A stretch of 64,000 nt of DNA from Planctomycetota bacterium (GTDB lineage Bacteria; Planctomycetota; MHYJ01; WSZJ01; JACPWG01). Positions 51,846 to 62,971 of the stretch are shown here, piece by piece (position 1 is the first letter of the stretch; every line of letters starts with the position of its first letter). Where the stretch lies: positions 100,537 to 164,536 of the forward strand of contig JACPWG010000142.1 of NCBI GenBank assembly GCA_016197205.1. The letters run 5' to 3'. The translations under genes and the position numbers were made by a program. The notes beneath the pieces are model-generated. The model saw only the letters and a program-made list of their open reading frames with translations. It was not told the DNA's origin and made no database searches.

Positions 51846-52122
51846 CGCACGTCGCAGCAACCAAAGCGGGACGAGCCACCGAAGACGCTGAAGACGCCGA
51901 AAAACTTCGAAGGAGGAGGAGAGCGAGAGGGGGTGGAGGACTGCGCTATTCCTCCGCAACACAGCAGTCACGGCGCGGCGCTTGCGCTAGCAGCTCCCCG
52001 TTCCTGCCCGAGGGGTGGGACGCCCGCGTGACCGGCGCCCTAACCTCCTACGGGCTTGATGGATGAGAACGCAGATGATCGAAGAAGGCTTCGTCCCCCC
52101 CTACGGGCGAGGTAACACTCCG

Positions 52123-52587
52123 ATGCAGTGCACTTTCACGCACCGGCGACGGAACGTGTCCTGGAGAGGCGCTGCATCGGCCACCTTCCTCAGAATTTCT
52201 AGTCCCGGCCGCCCGGTCTCCGCCGCGAGCGGCTTCACCCTGCTCGAGGCCATGCTGGCCGCGGTCGTCATCCTCGTTGCGCTGATGGGTCTGGCCTCCA
52301 CGATGTCGTATGCGGCCCGCACCGACATGGTCGCGGGAGAACACATGTCCGCCCTCAACGCCGGACGAGCGGAGATGGAGACGATCAAGGCGACCTCCTT
52401 CGGGGCGTTGGCGGCCCTCAACAACACCAATTTCACCGTGGCAGGCATGTCGGGCCTGACGCCGGTCGGGCAGGTGCTGGTGAACACGACGAATCCGAAC
52501 CTGTTCGATGTGACCGTCACGGTCACATGGCGCGGCGTGATGGGCCCGCAGACCCTAACCCTCCGCACCTTGATCGCGAATCAGTAG
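52123..52587 (+). CDS. Prepilin-like protein (PilV-like)
   Basis: 154 aa. A class III signal near residue 36 reads SGFTLLEAMLAAVVI, with Gly at -1, Glu at +5 and a long hydrophobic helix. The leader is longer than usual if the start is 52123, where GAGG lies 10 bases upstream; a start at 52063 or 52075 would lengthen it further. The globular part (MSALNAGRAEMETIKATSF, DVTVTVTWRGVMGPQT) fits a minor pilin of the PilV/GspI kind. The gap 51846-52122 upstream has no supported gene, though words such as GAGCCACCGAAGACGC recur inverted near 58430-58470. Confidence 0.75.
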   Translation: MQCTFTHRRRNVSWRGAASATFLRISSPGRPVSAASGFTLLEAMLAAVVILVALMGLASTMSYAARTDMVAGEHMSALNAGRAEMETIKATSFGALAALNNTNFTVAGMSGLTPVGQVLVNTTNPNLFDVTVTVTWRGVMGPQTLTLRTLIANQ

Positions 52588-52589
52588 CA

Positions 52590-52762
52590 CAGCGCGGCAG
52601 TGCCGCAGCCAAGCGACGACGGAACCACAGATTTCACAGATTTACGACGATTTCACAGATTCGTAATCTGTGTAATCGCGTAGAATCTGTGAAATCTGTG
52701 GTTTTCGTGGCGTTGGACCCAAGCAAGAATTGTCGCAAGAAAACAATCTTCGAACGATTAGC
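52590..52762. repeat. 173-bp palindromic repeat, copy 2
   Basis: Ungapped match to 30766-30938 with about nine differences. The palindromic centre (CACAGATTTCACAGATT and its inverse) is kept. It separates two prepilin-like genes that otherwise would be adjacent and begins three bases after the stop codon of the first. Confidence 0.88.
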
Positions 52763-52784
52763 CGTATCGAACGGGAGGCAGAAG

Positions 52785-53363
52785 ATGTGGCATTTCGGAC
52801 ACCTGGACCGGTCGCTGGGAGGGGCACGAACCTCCTCTCACCGCGCCGGCTTCTCCGGCGTCGAGGTGATGATCAGTTGCGGAATCATGGTGATCGTGGT
52901 CGCTGCGACGCTTACGATCCTGATTGCGAGCCAGCGGTCCCTCGACAGCGAGGTCGCGGCGAACGCCCTGGATGCCGACGCCCGCAACCTGATCGAGCGG
53001 CTCGCGCGGGAGCTGCGCCAGGCCGGCGCGAACACCCTCATCCCGGCGAACCCGAACAAGTCGACCACGCTCGCGTTCCAGCAGTGCACGGGCTACGCCG
53101 CCGGCCTGGTGCTCTGGGGGACGGTGACCACCTACTCCCTGGTCGACATGCCGGCGGGTCTGCCGTCGCAACCCCTGCTGAAGGCGTGTGTGCGGCAGTC
53201 CGGCGCGACCTCCCTCACCATCGGGTCCAACCTTGTGCCCAACGGACTCTGGTTCACGCGCACGGCCACCGGACTGGACGTTTCGGTGACGCTCCAGCGC
53301 ACGCTGCCAGGCGGGCAGGCCGTGACGCGCACCGCCCAGACGTCCATCGCGCTCCGAAATTGA
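52785..53363 (+). CDS. Prepilin-like protein (PilW-like)
   Basis: 192 aa. The hydrophobic segment RAGFSGVEVMISCGIMVIVV keeps Gly at -1 and Glu at +5, but the usual T-L-I/L is replaced by S-G-V, so processing is less certain. The body (LDADARNLIERLARELRQAG, a long C-terminal beta part) is typical of PilW/GspJ-type minor pilins. GGGAGG lies 6 bases upstream of ATG 52785. Downstream member of a pilin-related set with the next gene. Confidence 0.7.
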   Translation: MWHFGHLDRSLGGARTSSHRAGFSGVEVMISCGIMVIVVAATLTILIASQRSLDSEVAANALDADARNLIERLARELRQAGANTLIPANPNKSTTLAFQQCTGYAAGLVLWGTVTTYSLVDMPAGLPSQPLLKACVRQSGATSLTIGSNLVPNGLWFTRTATGLDVSVTLQRTLPGGQAVTRTAQTSIALRN

Positions 53364-53431
53364 CGGGGAAGGCTCGAACCCCGAGGAAGCTACGCTGACA
53401 ATTCGGCCCCCGATAATCGAACGAGGCACGT

Positions 53432-55021
53432 ATGAGCATTCACCCCAAGCATGCGGCCCAGCGAGGAAGCGCACTCCTGCTCGCGATGATCATGGTCATC
53501 GTCCTGATCGGCTACGCGGGTTCCCTCTTGTCCGTGGCGCTCGCGAACAGCCGCGGCAGCATGGAGGCGCTCGACGACGCGAAGGCGACCTACGTGGCCG
53601 AGGCCGGCATCAACGCCGCGATGGCGGAGATCAACTCGGGCGTGGACCCCGATGCGGACGGCCTGGGCACGATCGCCCGGAACTACCCGAACGCCCAGAA
53701 CGCCACGTGCCGCTACAAGGTCCGCTGCACCAATCAGGCAGACGGCAGCTTCCGGCTGGTCGTGGCCGGCGCTTCCTCGGCCGGGACGCGCGCGCTCGAA
53801 GTGGTGGCCAGGCCCCAGCCCCCCTTCCCGGGCGACGACGCCGCGCTCGGTCTCTTCGGCTTCCCGGGCAAGCACGAGAAATTCAAGATCTTCTCGGACA
53901 AGAAGGAAGACGATGACGACGATGACAAGGACGTGCATGACTCGGTCGTGATCAACGGCTACCCCGCGGACGGCGGGAAGCCCGTCCCGGCCATGGCGAT
54001 CCAGGACCCGATCGCCTACAACAAGATCATGGAAAAGCTCTCTAAGGAAATCGCGAAGGGGAAGGTCTCGGCGGACTCTTTCAAGGGGGAGCCGATCGTC
54101 GACTACACGAACTCGAAGGGCTACACGACCCATCTGCCGATCACGCTGACGCCGGAACCCCATTTCAACCCCGACCTGCTCGCGGACCTGCGCGACAAGA
54201 TCATCGACAAGACGGAAAGCGTGATCATCCCCAGCGCGACGCGAGTGATCGACAAGGACAGCGAAAAGATCAAAGTGCCGACGACCTGGGGCACGCCGGC
54301 CACGCCGCAGACCACGGTGGTGACCGCCAAGGACCTCCGACTGGAGAAGGGGGCGGTGCTCACCGGCGCAGGGACGCTGGTGGTCCAGGGCGAGCTAAAG
54401 GTCGAGAAGGACGCCGTCCTCAACTGGACCGGGACGATCATCGTGATCGGGAACGAGGACAAGGGGAAGGACAGCGCGAAGCTTACGGCCCTCGGCGGCC
54501 AGGTGAACGTGGTCGGGAACATCCTGGTCATGGGCACGAACAAGGGAGCGGCGGACCTGCGGGTCGACGACGAGGGAAAGAAGCGCCAGGGCGGGTTGAA
54601 GGTCACGGGCGCGGTGCTGGTCATGGGCGGACCCGACGACAAGAAGCGGGCCCGCGTGCGAGGTGACGCCGGCGACTTCCTGATCGACGGCTTCCTCGGC
54701 GTGTTCGGCGAGAAGGCCGAGCTGAAGGTCGAGGAGGATCACCACGACACCGGCGCGTTCACCGTCAACGGCTCCACGGTCGTCGCGGTGCCCGACAACG
54801 ACGACGAGAAACACGAGAAGCTCGCGATCAAGCTCCACGGCAACACCAGCCTCCGCTTCGACCGCACAAAGCTCAACGCCGCCATGGGCTCCATCCTGAA
54901 CTTCACGGGCCAGAACGGGATCCCACTGCCCCTGGGCGTGCGGTCGTGGCGCGAGATGTCCCCGTACGACGCCGCGGGCGGCGTGCCGAACTGGAACCAG
55001 AGCTCGACCAATGGGAAGTGA
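53432..55021 (+). CDS. PilX-like pilus assembly protein with large beta-rich domain
   Basis: 529 aa. The start (RGSALLLAMIMVIVLIGYAG and LAEAGINAAMAEI-like ATYVAEAGINAAM) has the form of PilX N-terminal proteins. The long remainder includes an Asp run (KKEDDDDDDKDVHD, near 160) and repeating beta-helix-like segments (TAKDLRLEKGAVLTGAGTLV, KLTALGGQVNVVGNILVMG) resembling polymer-forming or surface domains. GAGG precedes ATG 53432. It probably contributes to a pilus-like or surface structure with its two upstream neighbours. Confidence 0.72.
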   Translation: MSIHPKHAAQRGSALLLAMIMVIVLIGYAGSLLSVALANSRGSMEALDDAKATYVAEAGINAAMAEINSGVDPDADGLGTIARNYPNAQNATCRYKVRCTNQADGSFRLVVAGASSAGTRALEVVARPQPPFPGDDAALGLFGFPGKHEKFKIFSDKKEDDDDDDKDVHDSVVINGYPADGGKPVPAMAIQDPIAYNKIMEKLSKEIAKGKVSADSFKGEPIVDYTNSKGYTTHLPITLTPEPHFNPDLLADLRDKIIDKTESVIIPSATRVIDKDSEKIKVPTTWGTPATPQTTVVTAKDLRLEKGAVLTGAGTLVVQGELKVEKDAVLNWTGTIIVIGNEDKGKDSAKLTALGGQVNVVGNILVMGTNKGAADLRVDDEGKKRQGGLKVTGAVLVMGGPDDKKRARVRGDAGDFLIDGFLGVFGEKAELKVEEDHHDTGAFTVNGSTVVAVPDNDDEKHEKLAIKLHGNTSLRFDRTKLNAAMGSILNFTGQNGIPLPLGVRSWREMSPYDAAGGVPNWNQSSTNGK

Positions 55022-56375
55022 TGCACGGCGAGGCCGCAGGGGGTGCGGTCGCGGGGCGAGCGGCCGGCCCGGCGTCGCAAGCGCGATCCTCCTCGCCGGC
55101 CTGCTCGGGGCCTCGACGGCGCGCGCGGACATCATCCAACTGAAGAACGGCGCCCGGCTCGAGGGGCGGATCGTCAAGCAGGACGAGCGGGTGCTCGTGG
55201 TCGAGATCGCGGGCGGGCGGATGGAAATCCGGCGCGAGGACGTGGCGTCGATCAAGGTCGTCGCCCCGCGGGAGGCGGCGCCCAACGCCGCCCCTTCCTC
55301 CCGCTCCACCCGTCCAACCTCCGCCCCCACGGAGCCCGACGACCCGTCGGCGACCGAACAGGGCACGGAGCCCCGTCTCCCCCGCGAATTCGCCGACCTC
55401 CTCGTGCGCGCCGCTTCGGCGCCCGCCGAGGAGCGAGCCTCGGTCGTGGCGCGGCTGGCGGAGCTCGGCAGCCCGGCGCCGGCCGCCGTCGTCGAGGCGC
55501 TCCGCGCCTCGGGCTCCACGCCGCGGACGCTCGTCCTCCTCGACTGCCTCGCTCGCATCGGGGGGGAAAAGGCGGTCGCCGCTTTGCGTTCGCGCGAAAA
55601 CGATCCGAACAAGGACATCGCGGCCGCCGCGCAGGCCGGCCTGCGCACGGCGATCGCGGGAGGGACGGCCGACGACCCCTTCGAGAGCTACCGCGCCGGC
55701 GATGCGGACGAGCGGATCGGCCTCCTCACGGCGGGGGCGGGCAAGCCGACCGCGCGCTTCGTGCCGGTCCTCCTCGCCGCGCTCGCCTCGCAGGATTATT
55801 TCCCGCGACGGGAGGCGCTGCGGACCCTGAAGGCCTGGCTGGCCGCGGCGCGGCAGCCCGCTCCCCCGGAGGCGGGACGCGTCGGGCCGGACGGCCGCCC
55901 GGTCTCCCCTGCGGTCGGGACGCCCAACCCCGCCGGCGCCGCGCGAGAAGCCATCGACGCCTTACTTCAAGCGGCCGCTCGCGCGCCCGAGGCGGAGGCC
56001 CTCGGTCTCTGCGCCACGCTCTCTCAAATCGGCGAAGCCCCCATTCCCGGCCTCCTCGCCGGCTACGTGCGCCAGGGCCCGCCCGCGGTCCGCGCCGCCG
56101 CCCTCCGCGGCCTCGGCGAGTGCCACGCCGCCTCCGAGTCACCCACGATCCTGAAAGCGCTCGAGGACTCCGGCCCCCTTGTGCGGACGGAGGCCGCGAT
56201 CGCCCTGGGCAAGCTCCGGGGCGCGGGCGCGGTCACCCCCCTCATCCAGCTCCTCCTCGACCCCGAGCCCGCCGTACGCGCCGCGGCCACCCGCGCCCTC
56301 CAGCAGATCACCGGCATGAGCCTGCCCGAAAGCCACGAGGCCTGGGAGGCCTGGGCGCGCACGTCGGGGAGATGA
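55011..56375 (+). CDS. Secreted HEAT-repeat protein
   Basis: 454 aa. A likely signal peptide (ASAILLAGLLGASTARA, near 23-40) precedes a small beta domain (DIIQLKNGARLEGRIVKQDE, ASIKVV), similar to that before the CAP-domain protein at 28782-30230. The rest consists of HEAT-like repeats (AVAALRSRENDPNKDIAAAA, AAALRGLGECHAASE, AAIALGKLRGAGAVTPLIQL). The start ATG 55011 overlaps the end of the PilX-like gene by 11 bases, so they are probably coupled. A scaffold role at the cell surface is likely. Confidence 0.82.
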   Translation: MGSDARRGRRGCGRGASGRPGVASAILLAGLLGASTARADIIQLKNGARLEGRIVKQDERVLVVEIAGGRMEIRREDVASIKVVAPREAAPNAAPSSRSTRPTSAPTEPDDPSATEQGTEPRLPREFADLLVRAASAPAEERASVVARLAELGSPAPAAVVEALRASGSTPRTLVLLDCLARIGGEKAVAALRSRENDPNKDIAAAAQAGLRTAIAGGTADDPFESYRAGDADERIGLLTAGAGKPTARFVPVLLAALASQDYFPRREALRTLKAWLAAARQPAPPEAGRVGPDGRPVSPAVGTPNPAGAAREAIDALLQAAARAPEAEALGLCATLSQIGEAPIPGLLAGYVRQGPPAVRAAALRGLGECHAASESPTILKALEDSGPLVRTEAAIALGKLRGAGAVTPLIQLLLDPEPAVRAAATRALQQITGMSLPESHEAWEAWARTSGR

Positions 56376-56390
56376 GGGACGGTCGTCCCT
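56375..56390. terminator. Small hairpin between convergent genes
   Basis: A 6-bp stem with a 4-base loop (AGGGAC-GGTC-GTCCCT) starts at the last base of the HEAT gene stop codon and ends 6 bases before the SDR stop. A bidirectional terminator is possible, but no T run follows. Confidence 0.3.
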
Positions 56391-56395
56391 TCCGG

Positions 56396-57202
56396 CTACT
56401 CCGGCCCGGCCTTCTTCCTCGTCCCTTCCATCACGTGCCGTGCGATCCACGCGACCATGCCGCGCGGCAGCATCCCGCCGAGGAGGGCCTGCGCCTTGTT
56501 CGCGAGGCCCGTCACGACCACCCGCTTGCGCCGGTCCATGCCGCGCATCGCGATGTCCACGACCCGCTCCGAGCTCATGAGCGTCTTGTCGTAAAGCGAC
56601 GCGTCCACCCCTGCCACAGCCTGGAACTCCGTCCGCGTTCCGCCCGGGCAGACCACCATCACATGCACCCCGCTCCCGCGGACCTCCGCCGCGAGCGCCT
56701 CGGTGAAGCTCAACACGAAGGCCTTCGTCGCCGCATAGCTCGCCAGGTACGGCACCGGCACGAAGCTCGCCACGGATCCCACGTGCATCACCAGGCCCGC
56801 TTTCCGCTCCAGCATGCGCGGCAGGAAGAGCCGCGTAAGCGCCACGAGGGCGCGGCAGTTCAGGTCGATCTGCCCCAGCTCGCGCCGGAGGTCGCTGTCC
56901 TGGAACAGGCCGTAGTTCCCGTAGCCCGCGTTGTTGACGAGCGTCAAGATCTCCAGCCCGGCCTCGCCCACCCGGCGATGCACGTCGGCCGGCCCGCCCT
57001 CCGACCCCAGGTCCACGCCGAGGAGCAGAGTCTTCGTCCCGTGCCGCGCTCGCAGGTCCGACGCAAGCGCCTCCAACCGGTCCGTCCGCCGCGCCACCAG
57101 CACCAGGCCGTGCCCGCGGGCCGCGAAGCGCCGCGCGAAGACCTCTCCCAGCCCCGCCGAGGCCCCGGTCACCAGGACCGTGCCGCCGTCGTTCGTCGTC
57201 AT
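56396..57202 (-). CDS. Short-chain dehydrogenase/reductase
   Basis: 268 aa Rossmann-fold oxidoreductase. TGASAGLGEVFA is the NAD(P)-binding motif, NNAGYGNYG the NAG motif, and Ser...YAATK the catalytic triad (HVGSVASFVPVPYLASYAATK region, near 145-165). C-terminal hydrophobic region AWIARHVMEGTRKK fits the SDR family that acts on acyl or membrane substrates (DltE/YqjQ-like). GGAGG precedes ATG 57202. Lies 27 bases after the MDR gene on the same strand, so likely co-transcribed. Substrate unknown. Confidence 0.93.
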   Translation of the reverse strand: MTTNDGGTVLVTGASAGLGEVFARRFAARGHGLVLVARRTDRLEALASDLRARHGTKTLLLGVDLGSEGGPADVHRRVGEAGLEILTLVNNAGYGNYGLFQDSDLRRELGQIDLNCRALVALTRLFLPRMLERKAGLVMHVGSVASFVPVPYLASYAATKAFVLSFTEALAAEVRGSGVHVMVVCPGGTRTEFQAVAGVDASLYDKTLMSSERVVDIAMRGMDRRKRVVVTGLANKAQALLGGMLPRGMVAWIARHVMEGTRKKAGPE

Positions 57203-57229
57203 CCCGTCCTCCGTCTCAAGCCTGCCCGC

Positions 57230-58264
57230 TCATCGCGCCGTCACGGGCAAGGGCGACAGGAGCACCTTCCCCACGTTCTTCCGGGCCTGTATGTACGCGT
57301 GCGCCTCCCCGGCGCGCTCGAACGGGTACACGCTGTCCACCACCGGATCGAATTTTTTTTGCGCAACCAGCCCCACGATCTCCGCCAGCATCCGGCCCAG
57401 CTCCTCGCCGCGGTCCCACAGGTGGCCCATGTTCACGCCGAACACGCCGCGGTTCTCGTTCATGAGCGGGATCGGCCGGAAGGTCGGCAACCGCAAGAAG
57501 CCGGAGAGCGCCGCGAGCACGGACAGCCGCGTCCCCGGCGCGAAGCTCGACGCGCCGAAGAGGAACAAGCGTCCGAGCGACGCCAGGCAGCGGTAGCTCT
57601 TCCGGAACGACCCGCCCCCGACGGCGTCGAGGACGATGTCCACCCCCTTCCCGCCGGTGAGCCGGCGCACCTCGGCCTCGAAGTCCTGCGTCGTGTAGTC
57701 GATGCAGTGGGCGACGCCGGCCTTGCGCAGCGCGTCATGCTTGGAGGCGCTCGCCGTGCCGAGCACCTCGGCGCCGCGCAGCTTGCAGATCTGGAGCGCG
57801 GCCTGCCCTACCCCGCCGGCCGCCGCGTGCACGAGGACCCGCTCCCCGGGCTTCACGTTGCCCAGGTGCACGAGCATGACCCACGCCGTCAGGTACGTGA
57901 CCGGGATCGCCGCAGCCTTCTCGAACGACAGGTCCGGCGGCAGCGGCAGCGCCTGCGTCGCCGGTACGAACACCGTGTCGCTGTAGCCGCCGAAGCGCGT
58001 CATCGCCATGACCCGCGCCCCTTCGGCGACGCCCGTCACCCCCGGCCCGAGCTTGTCGACGACGCCCGCGACTTCGTACCCGACCACCGCGGGAAGTTTC
58101 GGCGCGTCGGGATAAAGCCCCATCCGGGCCATGATGTCGGCGAAGTTGATCCCGCACGCCCGCGCGCGGATCCGTACCTGCCCCTGCCCCGGCTCCGGAT
58201 CGGGCGCCTCACGGACCTCCAACACTTCCGGACCACCGGTCCTCGGGATCCACACCTGTCTCAT
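57230..58264 (-). CDS. Quinone oxidoreductase-like MDR enzyme
   Basis: 344 aa, zinc-independent medium-chain dehydrogenase/reductase of the quinone oxidoreductase / VAT-1 kind. GINFADIMARMGLYP, VVGYEVAGVV, HAAAGGVGQAA (NADPH-binding) and DIVLDAVGG are the landmarks. No structural zinc cysteines are present. ATG 58264 lacks a strong Shine-Dalgarno site. Together with the SDR it may form a two-step redox unit. Upstream 58265-58466 contains a repeat. Confidence 0.92.
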   Translation of the reverse strand: MRQVWIPRTGGPEVLEVREAPDPEPGQGQVRIRARACGINFADIMARMGLYPDAPKLPAVVGYEVAGVVDKLGPGVTGVAEGARVMAMTRFGGYSDTVFVPATQALPLPPDLSFEKAAAIPVTYLTAWVMLVHLGNVKPGERVLVHAAAGGVGQAALQICKLRGAEVLGTASASKHDALRKAGVAHCIDYTTQDFEAEVRRLTGGKGVDIVLDAVGGGSFRKSYRCLASLGRLFLFGASSFAPGTRLSVLAALSGFLRLPTFRPIPLMNENRGVFGVNMGHLWDRGEELGRMLAEIVGLVAQKKFDPVVDSVYPFERAGEAHAYIQARKNVGKVLLSPLPVTAR

Positions 58265-58466
58265 GCGGCCGACATGCTCTCAAATGGGGGGGGACACTTC
58301 CAAAATAAAGCGACACGGAACCGCGACCGTGAGGGAGCGGTCTCAGCGCGTTCTCCGTTTCCCTGCTATTCAATCTTGCCGTCCCTTGGCGAGGGTCCGA
58401 CCTCTACTTGAGCCGACTCCGCGAATGAGCAACTCCGGGCCTTTCGGCGTCTTCGGTGGCTCGTCC
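58265..58466. repeat. Intergenic region with third copy of the 26-bp unit
   Basis: The unit at 58318-58343 is identical to 30689-30714, and its 3' flank (GCGCGTTCT) also matches. Another recurrent word (TTCGGCGTCTTCGGTGGC, 58441 on) is the inverse of that near 51880. No gene supported. Confidence 0.75.
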
Positions 58467-60611
<2,145 letters not shown>

Positions 60612-60722
60612 GGCGCGCGACTCCGCAAGCGTCGGGGGGGCCCAGGTCGGTGCCGGAGGGAATCGGAGCGGGCGGACCGGGCGGGATTCTAGCGGTCCCG
60701 CCCGCGCGCCGTCAAGGGATGC

Positions 60723-62666
60723 CTACTCCCCGCTCGCCCCCTTCGGCGTCTCCGGCGCTCCCGCCCCCGGCGCCGGGTCCGCCTTCGCCTTCTGCTTCGG
60801 CACGCGCCCCGTCGCGGGATCCACGGTGAGCTGCAGGTCTTCCGCCTCCTCCATGTAGAAGAAGAAGCCGTACATCATTTCCTGCACGGTATCCAGCCCA
60901 AAGCGGACCGCGACGTTCGGGTTCGGATTCGCGGCGTTCCAGGACGTGTTATCGTAGTGGGCCGTACACTCGATGACGGTGCCGGCCGGGAACCGTTTCC
61001 CTTCGAGCCCCCAGACGTAGGCGAGCTGCCAATCGAACGAGTAGTTCGGCACGAGGAGGAGCGTCTCCGAAGTCCCGTCCGGGTACTTTGCGACGAACCG
61101 CATGTCGCGGCCGCGCATGTGCATGTGCACGTACATCCCGCAGCCCAGGGTGTCGTGGTCGAGCCTCTGCCGCGAGACGACCGGGTACGCGGGCGCGTGC
61201 GCCGGGATCTCGAACTTGTTGTTCCGGATTTCGTGATGGTGCAGCCGCTTCCGGATCACATGCTTCGCGAAGACCAGCCCGACGGAGATGCGGTCGGCCT
61301 CCTCCTGCCCGGTCGGGACGTAGTGCATCTGCAGGCCGAGCACGGAGCCTCTGGGCACGAGGAACGCCACCCCCGGATCCAGCCGCATCGGGTCGCCGCC
61401 CGGGACCACGCCGGTGATGAAGTGGTGGTCGCGGCGCGGGTTCTTGACGTCCGCGTAGAAGAGGTTCGCGTGGTGGAGCGCGCGGCGATTGCGGGGGAGG
61501 ATCTGGATTTCCTCGACCCAGGTGTCTTCGGTGAAGATGTAGGGCAGGAGCGCTCCCTGGTGCAGCAGCGAATATTGGTACGGGAAAAACCCTTGGGCGG
61601 GGACCTTGACCTCCATGGGAATGGAGAGGACCAGGTCGGGTTTGGAGATCTTCCACTTCCCCGTGGGCCACTCGATGGGCGGGGGCAGGCGCGTCAGGTC
61701 GCCGGCGGGCGTGCCGCCATGCGCCCAGTCGATGAGCGTGCGTCGCTCCTCCGGCGTGAGGGAGCGGTCGTTCGGGAAGTGGCCGGTGCGCGGGTCGGCG
61801 AACCAGGGCGGCATACGCCCCAGCTCGACGACTTCGGCGAGCATCGAGGCGTGCTTCGTGGCGTCCTCGTAGGAGGCGAGCGTGAACGGGGCCTGGCCGC
61901 CTTCGCGGTGGCAGGTCTCGCAGCGCCGGCGCAGGATCGGTGAGACGGACTCGGCGAAGGTGGGTGCGCGGTCGGGGGGCGGGGGCGGGGCGGGGAAGGT
62001 GATGCGGCAGCCGTCGACCGTCGTCTCCGGCTCGCGCACGTCGCGACCCGCGAGCACGTCCTCGACCGCCTCGCGCAGGTCTTCGCGCCCGCGGTCCGGA
62101 GTCTCGCCGCCCGTGCGGTACTGCGCATCGATCCGGCCGCGGTAGCGCAGCCGCCGTTCGGCGTCGAGCACGACCGCCTCCGGCGTCCGCGTCGCGCCCA
62201 CCGCGCGCGCGACGTTGCCGTCGAGGTCCTTGACCGCCGGGAACTCCAGCCCCGCATCCACGGCGGCGGCGCACAGCTCGACCACCGTCTCGCCGCGTCC
62301 TTCGTTGACCGCGAGAAACTGGACGCCACGCGGGCGATAGGTCCGCTCGAGCTCCGCGAGCCGAGGCAGGTAGCGAGCGGCAATCGGGCAGGCGTTCGTG
62401 GCGAAGACGAGGACGAAGGCCTTGCGGTCCTTGAAGTCGTCGAGCGAGCGTTCGCCGTAGCGAAAGTCGAAGAAGGTGAAGCGCTTCACTTTGCCGCCGA
62501 GAGGCGCGTCGTCAACGGCGGCCCCGCTGCCGGCGCCGGCGGTGGGATTGGCGTTCGGGTCGGCTTTGGGCGACTTCGCCTCGTCGCCGAGGGAGTGGGT
62601 GGCGGCCAGCCCGAGGGCGAGTGTGGCGAGCGCAGCGAAGGAGATTGCGAGGCCGGGGCGATTCAT
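60723..62666 (-). CDS. Redoxin, cytochrome-type and copper-monooxygenase-like fusion
   Basis: 647 aa. Signal peptide (LAISFAALATLALGLAATHSL) then a redoxin domain (FDFRYGERSLDDF, VFATNACPIAARYL, with one Cys), then a CETCHREG heme-like motif (near 247) in a PSCyt-type region (APTFAESVSPILRRRCETCH), and finally a copper type II ascorbate-dependent monooxygenase-like part (HHANLFYADV, LGLQMHYVP, GMYVHMHMRGRDMR). Exported; probable function is oxidation with electron transfer through the heme-like domain. GGAAGGA precedes ATG 62666. Similar fusions are frequent in Planctomycetota. Confidence 0.85.
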   Translation of the reverse strand: MNRPGLAISFAALATLALGLAATHSLGDEAKSPKADPNANPTAGAGSGAAVDDAPLGGKVKRFTFFDFRYGERSLDDFKDRKAFVLVFATNACPIAARYLPRLAELERTYRPRGVQFLAVNEGRGETVVELCAAAVDAGLEFPAVKDLDGNVARAVGATRTPEAVVLDAERRLRYRGRIDAQYRTGGETPDRGREDLREAVEDVLAGRDVREPETTVDGCRITFPAPPPPPDRAPTFAESVSPILRRRCETCHREGGQAPFTLASYEDATKHASMLAEVVELGRMPPWFADPRTGHFPNDRSLTPEERRTLIDWAHGGTPAGDLTRLPPPIEWPTGKWKISKPDLVLSIPMEVKVPAQGFFPYQYSLLHQGALLPYIFTEDTWVEEIQILPRNRRALHHANLFYADVKNPRRDHHFITGVVPGGDPMRLDPGVAFLVPRGSVLGLQMHYVPTGQEEADRISVGLVFAKHVIRKRLHHHEIRNNKFEIPAHAPAYPVVSRQRLDHDTLGCGMYVHMHMRGRDMRFVAKYPDGTSETLLLVPNYSFDWQLAYVWGLEGKRFPAGTVIECTAHYDNTSWNAANPNPNVAVRFGLDTVQEMMYGFFFYMEEAEDLQLTVDPATGRVPKQKAKADPAPGAGAPETPKGASGE

Positions 62667-62971
62667 GGTGAGTCCTTCCTTTCGGTGCGACCCGGCTTCT
62701 GGGCCGGAGCTTCGCGGAACGCTTTTGTGCCGGCTCGCGGGTGCCTGCGGCGACTGTCCGCCTACCGGACACTTTGACGGCTCGGCGAAGAACTTTCAGC
62801 GCAAGAGGTTATGAACGTGCAGGGCGGCAGGGTCGCTTCCGAGGGGAAGGGCTCTTGCCCGAACACGCAGCCGAGCGCCTCTAATGCACGCTACGTACCA
62901 CCCGGCCCCAAGCTTCGAAAACGCGGATAGCAGGTGTTCCACCGCGATGCGCCGGAGAGGAGAGCGCGAGT
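62667..62971. other. Intergenic region without a recognised feature
   Basis: 305 bases upstream of the redoxin gene and downstream of the TrmB-like gene, both leftward. A small inverted repeat (TGTCCG/CGGACA near 62755-62771) is the only structure; no gene or promoter consensus was found. Confidence 0.4.

Noticed and set aside
55043..58411. 1122-aa open frame on the + strand crossing several genes
   Set aside because: It runs through the HEAT gene and antisense to SDR and MDR; composition is Arg/Pro-rich shadow coding typical of high-GC DNA.
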